A DNA stretch of 64,000 nucleotides from Dichotomocladium elegans (GCA_025716815.1 JAIXMN010000012.1:62001-126000), one strand, 5' to 3'. Shown: positions 25,055 through 37,552, counted from the first letter of the stretch. Notes: generated from the letters alone by a model not told the origin. Made by a program: numbers and translations.

Positions 25055-26102
25055 TTATTTGTTTGGGGTCTCGACCTTGCGAACGGCAGAATTGACGTTG
25101 AGCAACAGAGTGTCAGAGTCGAGCATCACCTTGTTGCCAGACTTTGAAATGACCGAGGCGATTTCGCGGGCTGCCTCGATGCGCTTCAGCTCCAAGAAAC
25201 CGGGCTTGTTCTTGATAGCCTCACCAATGAGTTCTGCAGATTTGGCCTCACCCTGTGCGCGGACAATGATCGATTGTTTCTCTTGGCGAGCCTTGTCGAC
25301 AATGAAGGCTGCACGCTGAGCTTCCTGCTGGGCAATCTGCTTGGCTTCTACAGCACTTTCGAAGACGGGAGAGAAACCGACGTGAGTGATGGAAACATCA
25401 TCGAGGATGATGTTGAAGCGGAGGGCGCGACGCACAAGGTTTTCGCGCACCAAGCGCGATACACGCTCACGCTGGGTGATGAGCTGCGACGCAGTGAACT
25501 GGGCAACTACCGACTTTAAAACTTCGTTCACAATCGAAGGCAGCACGCGCTCGTCATAGTCCTGACCCAGAGTGCGATACAGCGTAGCGAGTTGGTCCAC
25601 GCGCGGCTTGGAAAGAACACGGCAAGTAATATTGACCATCTGCAAGTCTGATCGGGAGAGAAAAACATAACCCGCCATTCAGTGGACGAAAACTCTCCTG
25701 ATCACCTTCTGTTTCAACAAGCCTTACCCTTGGTGCCGGTCAATGAAGCAACATTACGAGGTTTCGCACGGACATCGTAGACAATGGGGGTTTCAAACCA
25801 GGGAATGAGGAAATGAGTACCTTCATTGTACACTGTATTCTGGACACCGAAAATACGTGTGTACTTGATCGCTCTGTGGCCACCGTCAACTGAGCAGGCG
25901 GGGTGGATCAGGACATGTGTCTTTTCGTGGCAGATCCGTGGTTATTATTTATTCATTTACCGTTGAAAAGGGAGGCATTCACACCATAGCCTAACGCACC
26001 CAATGTAATAAGAGCGCCGGCAGCAGAGCCAATGCCTTTTCCGGAGCCCTTGGGGAAAAATCCACCAAGCTTTTGAGCTGCCTGCTTTGCTTGCTGTGCC
26101 AT
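25055..26102 (-). CDS. PHB2: Prohibitin-2 (mitochondrial inner-membrane scaffold)
   Basis: Subunit of the ring-shaped PHB1/PHB2 complex that stabilises inner-membrane proteins and m-AAA protease. Exons 26102-25961, 25889-25728 and 25647-25055 give 298 residues. The N-terminus ([16 protein letters not shown]) is followed by the membrane anchor [12 protein letters not shown]. The SPFH/PHB domain includes [35 protein letters not shown] and [19 protein letters not shown] sequence. The coiled coil contains the typical [16 protein letters not shown]. Introns are 71 and 80 bases and phase is kept. Length and sequence fit PHB2 rather than PHB1. Divergent from the GYF gene, 677 bases away. Confidence 0.96.
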
Positions 26103-26779
26103 TTGAAGTTTACGTGGAGGAAGAGAGAGTAAGACGAGAATTTGACAAGCCGGTTTCCTACGGTTCCGGACACACCTCTTTTTCCTTCCCTTTTGACTCA
26201 ACCGGTACAGACTATGCGCGGAGTTAAAATGTTTTTTTTTTTTTTACGACAAATACTTGAGGGTTTAGGCCCATTTCCCGTGCAAAGAACGACGGGGCCT
26301 CGTGCTGTCCTATCCGACGTTCTATATTAAACATTTCATATGAATATGATCAATGCTAACCCCGAGGGTGCAGTGAGCCAGTCAGGTTCATAGAGCGCAA
26401 TGCGGAAGAGCATGAGGTGTTGCCATGGACATCTTCCTAGCTCAAACGGTATCTGGGAAGCTACTGCCAACTCCATCAATAAGGCGTGGAATTGGTCCAC
26501 GGGATAAACGGCCAAAGTCATATGATAACGAAATGATTTAAGGAGACATGAGGAGAGATGGGATATTATTTGGTGGAAACGACAGTTGTCTATTGGGCCG
26601 GAGTATCCACAGGATCATAGAGCCCACTCATCTTTTAGCACGCACAGTCGTACTGGTTCCAAAACAAGTCACACGCAGGATTTCGACCATGGAGCAAACA
26701 TCAGGTAGAGCTTGTGTGCGTTTTTCACAACTGACACTTTTTTTATCTGCGCAAGCTTCCTCGATTTTCCCCCCGAACA
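26103..26779. other. Divergent intergenic region
   Basis: 677 bases between the PHB2 and GYF start codons; a T12 run lies near 26,230. No gene or TATA box stands out. Confidence 0.5.
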
Positions 26780-29700
26780 ATGACTACGAACATGAACTTT
26801 GGCCCCGAATGGTACCATCATGCGAATGTTGTGCTCTTTTTATGCCATTGCTTTCGATAATAATATCTTCTACATAGGATGCGTCCAAGCGTTTCCAAGC
26901 GATCGACTACGTTTGACTTCCCGAATGTACGTTTCTGAGTCGCTCGGCATTGCTATGGAATTTCAGTAACGTTAATGAAATATCTATATCGTTTAGGCTT
27001 CCTCTCTGCATCCTAGTCTCAATGGCGAATCGGGCTTCATCTCTGACCATCAAAACCGAAATAGTTCTCCCGGGCAAATGTCCGAAGGACTTGTACCTTC
27101 CAACCACGGGGAAAATCCATACAAGTACTCTAAAGAATTCATGTTGAGCTTGTACAAACCTGTGGCTCCACCAGCCGACTTTGAGCGCCACGAATATGTA
27201 TCGGTGGAAGAGAGCCAAGGCCCTCTGTCATTTGTCGACCTCTCCGAGGAGGAGAAAAAGGTGAATTAAGATGCGCCATCTACGATTATTCGATTCTAAC
27301 CTTTCGTATTGTTGTGACCGGGCATAATAAGCTTTTGTCAGGCTCTGTGCACTCGGAAGTTGGCCGCCGTATGATGAATAATAATAGCGGCAATGGAAAT
27401 AATGAAAGAAGTAACGGGCTAAGAAACAACAATGCCCACCGGGATATGTATGCCAGTCCTCTTCAAAGCCCTGCATCCGAAAACACTCCCAACGCGCCTG
27501 GCAGGCTGAATGCATCACGTCCAAAGGGTAAGGTTTATTTCATCCATAGTCGTGACTGCTGCAGTCATTTTTGCACGCTAATATAACGACTAGGTCGTAT
27601 GCATGACTATTTCTCGCGGGACAGGGACCAGCACCCCAAGCGATACGAACATGGTACGCTTAAAACCCATATTCAATATGTCCGTTACGCTTACAGTCTG
27701 CTCATCTAGAGGGCACACGACATCGCGAATGGTCACAATCCGATGGACATGGAGCCCCGGCGCCGAATAAATCGCGTGATGACGAACAAGATGAACTTCC
27801 AGCTTGGGGTTCTGTTAATCAGGATACGGTAGGCACATTCGACAACAATGGCGTTTTCCGAGTGGCAGCTGGCGGTCTAGGAGCAGATCCTCGTCGTGGT
27901 TGGCAAGGAGAGGTAGATATTGGCAAGGAGACAAAGCCAAAAAACTTCCGTTACCAAGGAGACGAGACTTTTCGAGCTCCTCTTAAGGGTCTTTCGGACA
28001 TACCTGTGAATGGTGTCACTGCGTTCAATTCTACAGCCGACACCAATGTAGGTGGTCCCATATTTGGGTCCAAAAAGCCTGCTTCGCAGTACAAGTGGTT
28101 CTACCGCGATCCACAAGGCACTGTTCAGGGGCCATTCGAAGCAACCGAAATGCAAGAATGGTTCAAAGCTGGGTTTTTTGCTCCCAGTTTGCTGATTCGT
28201 CGCGAAGATGAAACGCAGTTTGAGCCTCTTATGATGATGATCCGCCGAGTTGGAAATGATGAAGAACCATTTTTAAGGAATCCACCTTCTCTTCCAACGG
28301 ACTCACCCGGTGCATTGAATATGGGTGTGAGCTCGAGACCAAGAACTATCGACCCTTTTGCACGAAGCACCGTCCCGTCAGGGTCGATCATGGGACTCGA
28401 CACTGCTGGTGGCTCAGGCACTGGTTTCTTCGGGAATACATCCCAATCATCTGACTTGCTGTCACCTCAGGCATCTGGACTTGACTTTGGCAACAAGTTT
28501 ACGCCGTTGAGTGGGTTTAATAACTTGTCACCCGGATTCTTGCAGCAGCAAATTGGTCAAGGTCCCGGCTCTCCGCATTCTCCATCGATTCTTCAGGGAG
28601 CTACAAGCTCTTTCGGACCGTCTTTGCTCGGATCGCGCGATGGTGTTTCCCCGTGGGGTGAAAAAGCGAGAACACCGTCATGGCTCAACAATGGCCAATC
28701 CGATTTCTTTGGTGGCGCTGCTACAGAAATGGCTGGAATACCACCACTATTCCGCCAACAACAGCAGCAGCAGCAGCAACAGCAACAACAACAACAACAA
28801 CAACAGCAGCAGCAGCAGCAACAGCCCGGACTTAACCCGTTATTTAGCTCAAATGTTGGATCTCCAGGGCTTTATGAATATCAGCGAGCATTAAATGAGC
28901 AGCAATATATCCACCTATTGCAACAGAAACAACAACAGCAACTCCAACAGCAATTCCAACAGCAGCTCCCACAACATCAGTCAATAGACGCCATGATGTC
29001 TTCTCACCACCACCATCAGCAGCAGCAGCAGCAACCACTTCCATCATCCCTTCAAACATCTGTACTTCAGCAGATACCTCCTAGTACACAGTCAGTCTTT
29101 TCACAACCGAATATGAACCTCGAGACTTCGCTTCACAAGCAGCAGGCTGCGCCTAACACTGATGCCGGGTGGGGCTCTGCGCCTGGTACACCTATTGGCG
29201 GAGAGAACCGGTCACTTGGGAACTCATGGTTGAAGACAGAAACAACAGCTACTTCTCGCACTGTTCCAGCTCAACTTGGAAGTGCTGTCCCGGAACCTAC
29301 ATCAAAGGCACAGCTAAATGAGCCCGAGACAGATGACTTCATTGAGGCCATGGCTAATTTGAATGTAAAGCGCAAGGAGGAAGTTGGTGAAAAGCAACCC
29401 GAGAAATCCTCGCCCGCTCCATCCACCACATCATCATCCGAAAACATCGTTTCCCAGCCAGTAACTGCTTCGTCCTCCAGTACTAGTGCACCTGCTGTTA
29501 AACCAGTATCTCTTCGTGAGATCCAAGCTGAAGAACTACGTAAACAGCAAGAAGCTAAGGAACAACAACAAAAGGAGTTGCAGCAACAATTGCAACAACA
29601 ACAACAGCAGCAGCAGCAGCAGCAGCAGACGAAGGGACAAAATGGAAGCACGAATAAGACTGGATGGAGCTCAACATCCACTGCACCTTGGGGCGGTGTC

Positions 29701-30789
29701 GAGCAGTCCTCCAAGGGCCCCTCGCTACGTGAAATCCAAGAGTTAGAAGCGAAGGAAGCTCAATCACGTAAGCAAGCTGACGCCGCCTTTGCTAACCAGA
29801 CATGGAACAACCTCGTGAGCAATACGAAAGCCCCATCGACTATGCCGAGCAATAGCTCATCTCTTCCATGGGGTTCTACAACAGCACCCAAAAAGACGCT
29901 TCGCGAAATCCAGCAGGAAGAGGAAGAGGCTCTCAAGCGTAAGGCCAAGAAGGAGGCCGCTCTTGCAAGTGCAGCAGCAGCAGCAGCTGCTGCTGCTGCT
30001 GCTAATAATTTAGCCCCCAGCAAAGGCTACGCGAACATTGCTGGCAGCGTAACTCCGAAGGTATGTTATCAAATATATTTAGTTCTTCCCTAGTTTTTGT
30101 GTGCTGCTGCTAACAAGAATCATTTCTCAAAAGACTGTTGCTGTAACAGCCAGCAATAACGGAGCGTGGACAACCGTGACCAGTCAGCGTTCTGCACCCA
30201 AGTCCGCTGCGACTGGCTCGAATTCCGTGTCCCAGCCAACTGCGCAAGCTGCGCGACAACAGAGCGGTTGGGAGACGGTTGGTAGTGTCAAGAGTGCGCC
30301 TATCCAGTCTACTATGGTTGCCGCGTCGCGATCTGCATCATCAAATACCACCTCTGTAGGGCGTAATGCTTCCAAAAATGAGGGCGAGCAAAAGCCTCCT
30401 AGTGAGGAGTTTACGCGCTGGTGTCGTCAGTCGCTACGAGGCTTGAACGCAGGTGTTAATGGTAAGTGGGCATTTGTATTCTCTTTAGGCGTCGCATAGC
30501 AGTAAAGATCTAAATTGCATATGTTATTTTAGCGGATGAGATCTTACAAATGTTGCTATCTTTCCCTCTTGACAATAGCTCGGCGGAGATCATGCAAGAC
30601 ATCATCTATGCAAATTCAACCTCCATGGATGGTCGCCGGTTTGCTGCCGAATTTATGAAGCGCAGAAAGGCTGATATGGCGGGCAAGCTCAATGTCACCG
30701 TACCTGTGATGAGCAGCGCTGCGTTGGATGACGAGTCCACATTCAAGGTGGTCACCAAGAAGGGCAAGAAGAAGGCTCAAGCGCTTTAA
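26780..30789 (+). CDS. GYF-domain protein (Smy2/GIGYF-like translation and mRNA-decay adaptor)
   Basis: Exons 26780-26811, 26878-26926, 26997-27260, 27332-27527, 27594-27653, 27710-30060, 30134-30461 and 30533-30789 give 1178 residues. The first two small exons yield NFGPEWMRPSVSKRSTTFDF. Around residue 69 PYKYSKEFMLSLYKP matches the YxY(x)4ML eIF4E/4EHP-binding motif of GIGYF proteins. The GYF domain (about 327-375) has KWFYRDPQG, GPF, then MQEWFKAGFF; the name-giving G-Y-F is G-F-F here. The rest is disordered, with a pure run of about 23 Gln near 28,757, two shorter Gln tracts and an Ala run. The EIQAEELRKQQEAK-type repeat SLREIQ recurs three times. The C-terminus is globular-looking. GYF domains bind PPGφ proline motifs; a role in translational repression is inferred from family. 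Confidence 0.92.
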
Positions 30790-32660
30790 TCGATCAATAA
30801 TTTCTCGGATGGGTCATCTAAAGGAACCAGAATCCCTTTAACGATGTATTTTAATTTCTGTGTATTAAAAGTAGTAAACGGATTTTTGGTTCCTATGTAA
30901 TCTATGTAAATGAAAAATATCGTACCGTAGTCATTGTTTGGCGCTGCCTAGCAATCGTGTCAAATTGGGGAAATATAATGACCCTCAGTCGCACCGGAAT
31001 GCTATAGATTAGAAGCAGCACCTCGTCTTCATCCTATTCCCCAATTGAAGACGAACGTATGAAGAAAGTCAAAAAGACTAATGGTCCCGACTCTATGGGT
31101 CGCGTTATTAATTGAGAAAACCTGAGAACTTATGTCTGTCGGTCTCGCTTGAGCATTTTGTCATGAATGATTCATGGATTTCGAGGAAGAGCGCCATGAC
31201 CGTCAGTGGGAAATATATGATATATTCTTCATTGAGAGAATACGCTAACGATCTCTGCTCCGATCCTTTCTTAAAACTGATGACGGGATTATTTCGTATT
31301 GTAATGCTCGTCGCTGTGCTCAACAAACAAGGATTCCTAGCTGCATTGCAGCAGATGATGGACTCAAAGCCTTTACATAAACATCAGCGTGAATTATCTG
31401 ACCTTGTTTTTGGTCAGAGTGAAGCGTATCTGCGCGTGCAACTGCTCCTTCCTATAAGATGGGTTTCACCCTTTTTGCAACCTGGATCCCCGATTGGGGC
31501 AAGGCGTTTTAGACGGCAAGACGCTGGTACACCGCAATTATCTGGACGCCACACTTTGGGGTGATTTTACAAATGACTCATAAAAAAATTGCTTAGTACA
31601 AAAAGAAAGCATGGTTTCTATGGGTGGGAGGACATGCAACTTGTGTGGGAAATGCTGTGATTTCCCTCGAAAAGGGAATAAATTAGAAAGTCACGTCACC
31701 ATGATACATTTTATCATGCGGGGATTAGTTCTAAAACCCACCACCCTCCGGGCCACCTTGGCGATTCGTAGGATAGATTGCCCAATTGCCTCTCCCAAAG
31801 AAGGCATTTAAAGAAACTCCACCACTTACGCTCCGGCGGTCGGACGGCTGGGGCGGGGAGGGCGCGGAAAAGAACCATGAAAACCGATGTACTCAGCCGT
31901 CAGCGTGACCGGGCATTGAGTTTGAACCGACGAAAAGCAAAACGTATAAATACAGTGAATGCCTCTTTTTCCTCTTTTTTTTTTTTTTTTTTCCTCATGG
32001 AGCGAGGTAACTTGCTTGCGTTTTACGGGTCAACATACGGTAAAGAAGATCTTGTGGTCTTTATTTACATCCATCGCCCGTGGGAAAGTCCGTGTAAAGC
32101 CGTAATGCTCTTGGTGGGCAACATCTGAAAAGGTGTGTTCCAGGGTACCAGAAAACCATGCGCTTTATCTGTTATGGCCAAGGATAGGTTTGCTTTGCAG
32201 GTCTTAGGCCTTTGGCGGATAGGGTGTTATTGAAAATCCCTGCTGGCGTTGTGTTATACAGTGCAATACGCGAGGTCCTGTTTTCCCTTTATCTTTGAAG
32301 AGAGGGGGCGAACAGGATAACTCAATTCGGATTACACAGTTTCCTCGCTCCATCAACCTTTATTTTTTTTTTAAAAAGAACCAAAAATGAAAACGAAAAT
32401 ACTAGTGGGAAGTGTATGTGGGTGCGCACACTTGCCCCTTCAAAAAAAAAATTTGATACGATTTATTTATCCCCAAATTCAGGGCAGCGAAAGAGAGGCT
32501 CAGCCCGTTTGGGAAATAGAGGGCACTCCGCCTGGGGAAGCCAGCCCCTATTCATCGACACTTGCGTTTTGCCATCTACATCCTTCAAGTTGACGAGTGT
32601 CCGGATAGTATCCTTGCAAGGCCGTAGAGCACTTTCTCATTCCGGAACATGCAAAAGACC
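30790..32660. other. Intergenic, transposon-rich; no intact gene
   Basis: A frame at 31,112-31,564 (150 codons) is the longest and unrecognised. A frame at 31,611-31,811 starts with CNLCGKCCDFPRKG and HVTMIH, spaced like a BED/C2H2 finger, possibly a hAT-type remnant. T16 and T9A5 homopolymers occur near 31,975 and 32,363. Confidence 0.45.
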
Positions 32661-33067
32661 GTAATTGACTTTGTCAATGGCAATCTCGCGGCTGTTATTG
32701 ATGAAGCAACGACGCATGCAATGCAACAATTAGGATGGTCTTAGAACCGCTCATAGCACTGTTGATAACCTCCTGAGGATAAAGCATCGTCTTTCGGTAA
32801 ATCAAGCAGAATCTTATTCGGTAGAGAGAAACGCCTTAATTGAGGTTCGCAAGTGGTATCAAATGGGTGTCGAGTATTTGTGTGTTTCTTGACGAGACTG
32901 CATTTCATATAAACTCGAAACGTACATGGGCTTACCCAAGGAAAGTATTACTATTGCAACAGCGCCAACTATGTATGACAGCAAAGATTACGACTCTATT
33001 GGATGCTATCACTGCCACGGGTATAATTAGACTACCAGGGCCTGTTAAGAAGGGAAAGGCTGCGTAG
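32661..33067 (+). pseudogene. Fragment of DDE (Tc1/IS630-like) transposase, N-terminal and first catalytic block
   Basis: Contains VIDFVNGNLAAVIDEATTHA, degraded middle sequence, a piece reading SYSVERNALIEVRKWYQ, then VFLDETAFHINSKRTWAYPRK (first Asp shown intact) and TAKITTLLDAITATGIIRL. Stops and frameshifts interrupt it, and the downstream DN/E catalytic blocks are missing. Same family as the 13.6-14.6 kb copy. Confidence 0.75.
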
Positions 33068-33234
33068 ATGCATTAATTTGGACACTATCTCGTTAATGGA
33101 TGCAGTGGCGACGCACAAATCTGAAGACACTGCGAAGTATTGTATATTACCTGGTAGGGATGCGCTGTAGATTTCTGGGGAGAGACACCTCTATCGACAG
33201 TAAACAGTGATGCACTTCATCGTTCATTCCGTTC

Positions 33235-33505
33235 AAGTCGCTTTCCTTACTTGTACAAAGGCAAGTGATGCCCAACAAAGCCAACAAGTGTGGAAGGCGT
33301 AACAGGGCTTGATACAGTATTCTCAAGCTTAAGTATACCAGAAGCAGGGATAGCATCCAGTAAAATGGTAATATTTGCTCTCGTACTTGGTGCTGTAACA
33401 ATAGTAAGGATGTCTTACTTTGCAAAGCTCACGACGTTTCATATTTATGATATCTGGACTCGTCGAAAAACACACTATTGGTCAAGAAGTCCATGTGTGT
33501 TTGCT
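33235..33505 (-). pseudogene. Inverted fragment of a related DDE transposase
   Basis: On the minus strand, MDFLTNSVFFDESRYHKYET (first catalytic Asp) is followed after a frameshift by TIVTAPSTRANITILLDAIP and SGILKLENTVSS. It is homologous to the plus-strand fragment ending 170 bases away but clearly diverged, so the two form a head-to-head pair of broken copies. Confidence 0.7.
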
Positions 33506-33799
33506 TTGATTTTTTGTAGAGGATAGGGCTGCCATGAGGAGTATGTAAAGGGTCAGCTACTTTGCAAAAGAAATCAGGTTACGTATGTGAGCGAAAACCT
33601 GGCAACGAAGGACAGACGACCGTTCTTGGAGAGAAAGAGAGAGAATGCACTCATATATGTGCACATGAGGGCAACGATTCTTGGAGCAATATCCAGATAC
33701 GATGTTTGAATGTTCCCTCTTGTGCCAGCCAAGTGTACGTACAATGTCACAATCGATTATGCTTATGCGTATTTTTAATGAAACAAAAATGCGTGTGAG

Positions 33800-34694
33800 T
33801 CAATTGAAATGGCGCAAAGCCCACTGGCTGGTCTTGTCGTCCTTGTAATACATGGAGTGTTTGCCTGAGACGAGCATCACGTGATCAATACGGACGACAT
33901 CCACCAAAAGCAATACAAAGTTGGCGTATCCAATCTCCAACAGCTCCTGCTGGTTGTCGCTGACAAACCACCCTGTTTCCGGATTAATTTGGCTGATGAT
34001 CAGCTCCTTGGCTGGACAATTTGGTACAAATGTTGCGCGCAATGCAGGGCTCATGCGTATCCATTGCCGAAGCCGCTCGGCTTGCCAGTCGAATACGAAT
34101 GGACGGCAAGTCTCTTTTCCTTTTCCACGCTGGTACCGCAAGAATGCGAGCGTTGCAAGATCGCTTGTCTCCGATTCAGATGGCTCCCGCACCCGTGCAA
34201 AATGGTCTTCCTGATTTAATCCTCGCACGGTCGATGTGTCCTTGTCGATTCGGTACGCCTTCCCATATACTCGGAACTGTTCTTCAGTCCCACTCATCCA
34301 CCTAAAATTCATGGGTTTCCCCGATAAGGAGCGCTTTTGAGATAATCACACAACTTTTTACCAGTTCAGCTCCACCATTGGATTTACGGCCAGCTCCCCT
34401 AATTTCCGGGAACGCATGTCGGTTGTAAATGTCAGCAGATCGCTTTCCCATCCCGTCTTTTCACGATGATCTTCTCCGCTGAAGCCTCTTTTCGAAAAGG
34501 GAACCAATGTCAAGGCCGGGTTCGAGGCTTATAAAGAAAAGACCATACCGGAACACCATGGTGCGATTAGCCGGAGTATTATCGCTGCGAACTGTGGCAA
34601 GCGAGACATAGGTGGCCGACATGCCTTGCTTCTCAATGTTAGCTTGCAGTTGCGCTTGCAGAAATTTCTTCCAAATGGGCGCCGATGCCATCAT
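33800..34694 (-). CDS. Pyridoxamine 5'-phosphate oxidase-like FMN-binding protein (Alr4036/Pyridox_oxase_2 type)
   Basis: Exons 34694-34549, 34487-34362 and 34301-33800 give 257 residues (256 if the second ATG, 34691, is used). The split-barrel flavin fold is recognised from APIWKKFLQAQLQ, then MSATYVSLATV with TPANRTMVFRGF across the first junction. TFTTDMRSRKLGEL and ELNWWMSGTEEQFRVYGKA follow. The end includes FVPNCPAKEL, where R-x-x-FLLVPxxVDLL is seen in homologues as FVLLLVDVVRIDHV. Introns are 61 and 60 bases. Substrate unknown: members of this subgroup are often annotated as PNPOx-like without proof of vitamin B6 activity. The two in-frame ATGs are adjacent, so the start is uncertain by one residue. 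Confidence 0.88.
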
Positions 34695-34991
34695 GGGCAG
34701 TTGTAATAGTAATCTCTTTTCTTTTTTAAAAAAAAAAAGACCTATTTTTATATTGGTTTCGCGCAAAGTACAAAACCGACTCAACAAACCCCAATGCGGG
34801 ATGTTAAATATATACTTCCAATGGCTCTACCAACACACACAGAAACGGATTTCTTCTATTTCTAGGCAAGGAGATAAAGTAGACTAATAGTTACAGCTGA
34901 TGAAGGATATTCTATACCAAGAACATGCAGAACGAAAAGAAAAAGTTGGGGAATAAGTAGTGTTGATACAAAAAGACCGGTAAAATTACAA

Positions 34992-37552
34992 CTATGCAAT
35001 GATATTGATCATCTTCTTGTACCAAGGGAGTACTTTCTCTACGGCCTCTTCGATCTCAATCTCCTCCCGTGTGACGCGGCCAGTGTCGAAATCTAATTTG
35101 TAAAGAAGCACACAAGACACAGATAAGCACAACGGCCTTCACATTTAGTTGCATAATTTAGCATACCGATTTCATCCATAGGAATAAGACGGGAACGAGT
35201 AATCAGCTTGTGAAGGATATAACAAACGATGGCCGGAACAATGCCAATGTAACTCGACGCAAATGTAAGTCCGTCGAAATGCGGGGTAAAAGAACCGTAA
35301 CCTTGGCCAAAAATAATGCAGAAACAAAGAGCGGTAGCAAACAAAGAAGGAATAGGAAACCAGAATGCCTTGTAGGGTAGGTCCTTGAGATCACGGCCTA
35401 TGCGTTGATGTATTAGTAAAACATAATCATAGATAGCAGTTCCCCCCTTCTTTGTTTATACCTTGGTGGACAAATGCCCGACGGAATCGGAGGTGAACAA
35501 ACGTAATACCCCACCAGCTGATAAAACCACTGACAGCAGTGATATTCAAGAACCAGTTGAAAGCAACCGATGCACTATAGATGGACGCAAACACGCAGGC
35601 AAAACCGACACAGCATGACACAAGGACAGCACAATAGGGCGCACCATAGCGATTAGTGCGGCCCAAAAATTTGGGAGCGTTTCCATCGTGAGAGAGACCG
35701 AGCAAAGTGCGTGAGCAGGTATAAACAGCCGAGTTGGCGGCAGATAAGACACTGGTGAGGATGATGGTATTGATCACATGTGCACCAGCCTCAATGCCTG
35801 CCAGCTGAAACACGAGGGTGAATGAGGCGGTTGCTGCATTATCTCCACTGTTTAGCAAGTCTGGGTTCGTGCTGGGTAGACACATGCCGAGTAAAAAGAT
35901 GGTCGTGATATAAAAGAAGATAATGCGCCAAAAAGTATTACGAATGGCACGCGGGACGGTCTTTGTAGGGTTCTGCGCTTCACCGGCAGCGACACCAACT
36001 GGTATTGGAAAAATATGGGTTAAACGACATTCAGCATTCCAATACGCTCAAACATACCAACTTCGGTACCCTGGAAGGAAAAGCCTGCAGTCAACAGGAC
36101 ATTGACGAAGCCCAGACCACCATCAACAAATGCACCTGGATCTTTCCAGTACTTGAAGCCAATGACCTCCCCACCGAGTCCACCTGACGTAACGCAGATT
36201 GCTATCCACACGAATAAAACGCATTGTTAAGATACAGGGCTTCTTTTACCAAACACAAGGCCGCGCACTTACCAATGATAACAAACACAATAACAATGAG
36301 GATCTTGATAAGAGCAAACCAGTACTCAAGTTCACCGTAAAACCTGGACATAGGTAACAATTTAATAAATCATCGTTGATCTGATAGCTCGCTCAGCGTT
36401 TGTCTTACTTTACGCCAACCATATTGATAGAGATAATCATCACCAAGAAAATTGCCGACCAGGCGGCATCCGGCAACACTGGTTTCCACCAATTAATGAT
36501 CGTGGCTGCTGCAGACAGTTCTACTCATTGGATTATTGTTAAAAATAGTTCAGCATCCCCGTTCAGAAGTACGCTTAATTTACCAGTAGCGATTGTGACA
36601 GCCTAACAGATGTGGATCAATAAGGACCGATCAGTACATATCACTTTTTGGGATGAATAATTGTGTTCTTATAAACCTACCCACTAATGACATGTAGATC
36701 AGTTTTTCCCGAAAAAGGTACATGTTTATACAAATAAGTAAATAATGCACCGCGTGCATCTGATCGCGCAATAAAAGCTTACCGAGAACCTAGGAGATAA
36801 CAAAACGTTAAAATACTGGGCATTTTCGATCGAATCACGACAAGTCGGATTTTACCAATAATTCCAGCCGAGTGCGAAACCAAGTGAAGGCTCGATGAAC
36901 CGAGTAGCGTAATGATTAAACGAGCCGGAGACTGTATAAGGAAACAAACACGGCCCTACGTTAGAGAATGCGAAGAATTGAACAAGCGACAGAAACATTC
37001 ATTACCGGGTAAAAACGTGGCCATCTCACCGAGGCAGGTCATGATGCAATAGACCTAAAATATTCAAATTCTTTAACCCGGACTCTTTCTTTTTAGAACA
37101 AAAGACGATGTACCATCAGACCGATGATGATATACGCAAGTAGCGCGCCTGCCGGCCCAGCCTAGAATTCGGACGCAGTTGCGGTGTGAGTCATGGAATC
37201 ATTTGTTGTCTGATTTTACATTACCGTTGCAATATTACCGCCCGAAGTCAGAAAAAGACCAGTGCTAGCATCGATATGATAAAAGAATGAGACGCATTAC
37301 TCGAGCGCTTTTTCGGTTGATGGCATACCCGATAGCACCGCCGAGCGAAATCATTTGGATATGGCGAGCACTCAGGCCACGTTTCGTTCCATCTACAACA
37401 GGTGCTGCTGCTTCGAGAGAACGATCGTAACTGTTGCCTGTATTACTCGCGGTGACGTCGGGGTAATGGGATTCGATCTTTTCGTTGGTATAGAGATCGC
37501 CACATTTATCGTTGTAGGCGCCTTCTTCGAGGCGACTAGATTTTTCAAACAT
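34992..37552 (-). CDS. Amino-acid permease, Can1/Lyp1-like (YAT family)
   Basis: Plasma-membrane H+/amino-acid symporter; relatives take up basic amino acids. Fourteen exons: 37552-37329, 37264-37225, 37161-37114, 37054-37006, 36931-36856, 36789-36783, 36683-36681, 36602-36584, 36520-36409, 36343-36273, 36201-36058, 35998-35462, 35397-35167 and 35092-34992 (553 residues). Landmarks: RHIQMISLGGAIGTGLF (TM1), ATFLPVSGSFNHYATRF, GWNYWFSWAVTIATELSAAA, FQGTEVVGVAAGEAQNP, SAANSAVYTCSRTLLGLS and NITAVSGFISWWGI, with a typical acidic then aromatic tail (VLPWYKKMINIIA). Segment order matches yeast Can1, including its Y-W-x-S-W-A. That motif is assembled from exons of 7 and 3 bases (separate entry). 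No stop or frame break remains. Family is certain; substrate preference is inference. Confidence 0.93.
36681..36789 (-). other. Two microexons of the permease: 7 bases and 3 bases
   Basis: Exon GTTCTCG (36789-36783) lies between CTCCTAG and GTAAGC. Exon TGG (36683-36681) lies between CATTAG and GTAGGT. Flanking introns are 66, 99 and 78 bases. Joined, they give N-Y-W-F-S-W-A-V; without the TGG the conserved Trp before A-V-T is lost. Confidence 0.75.
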
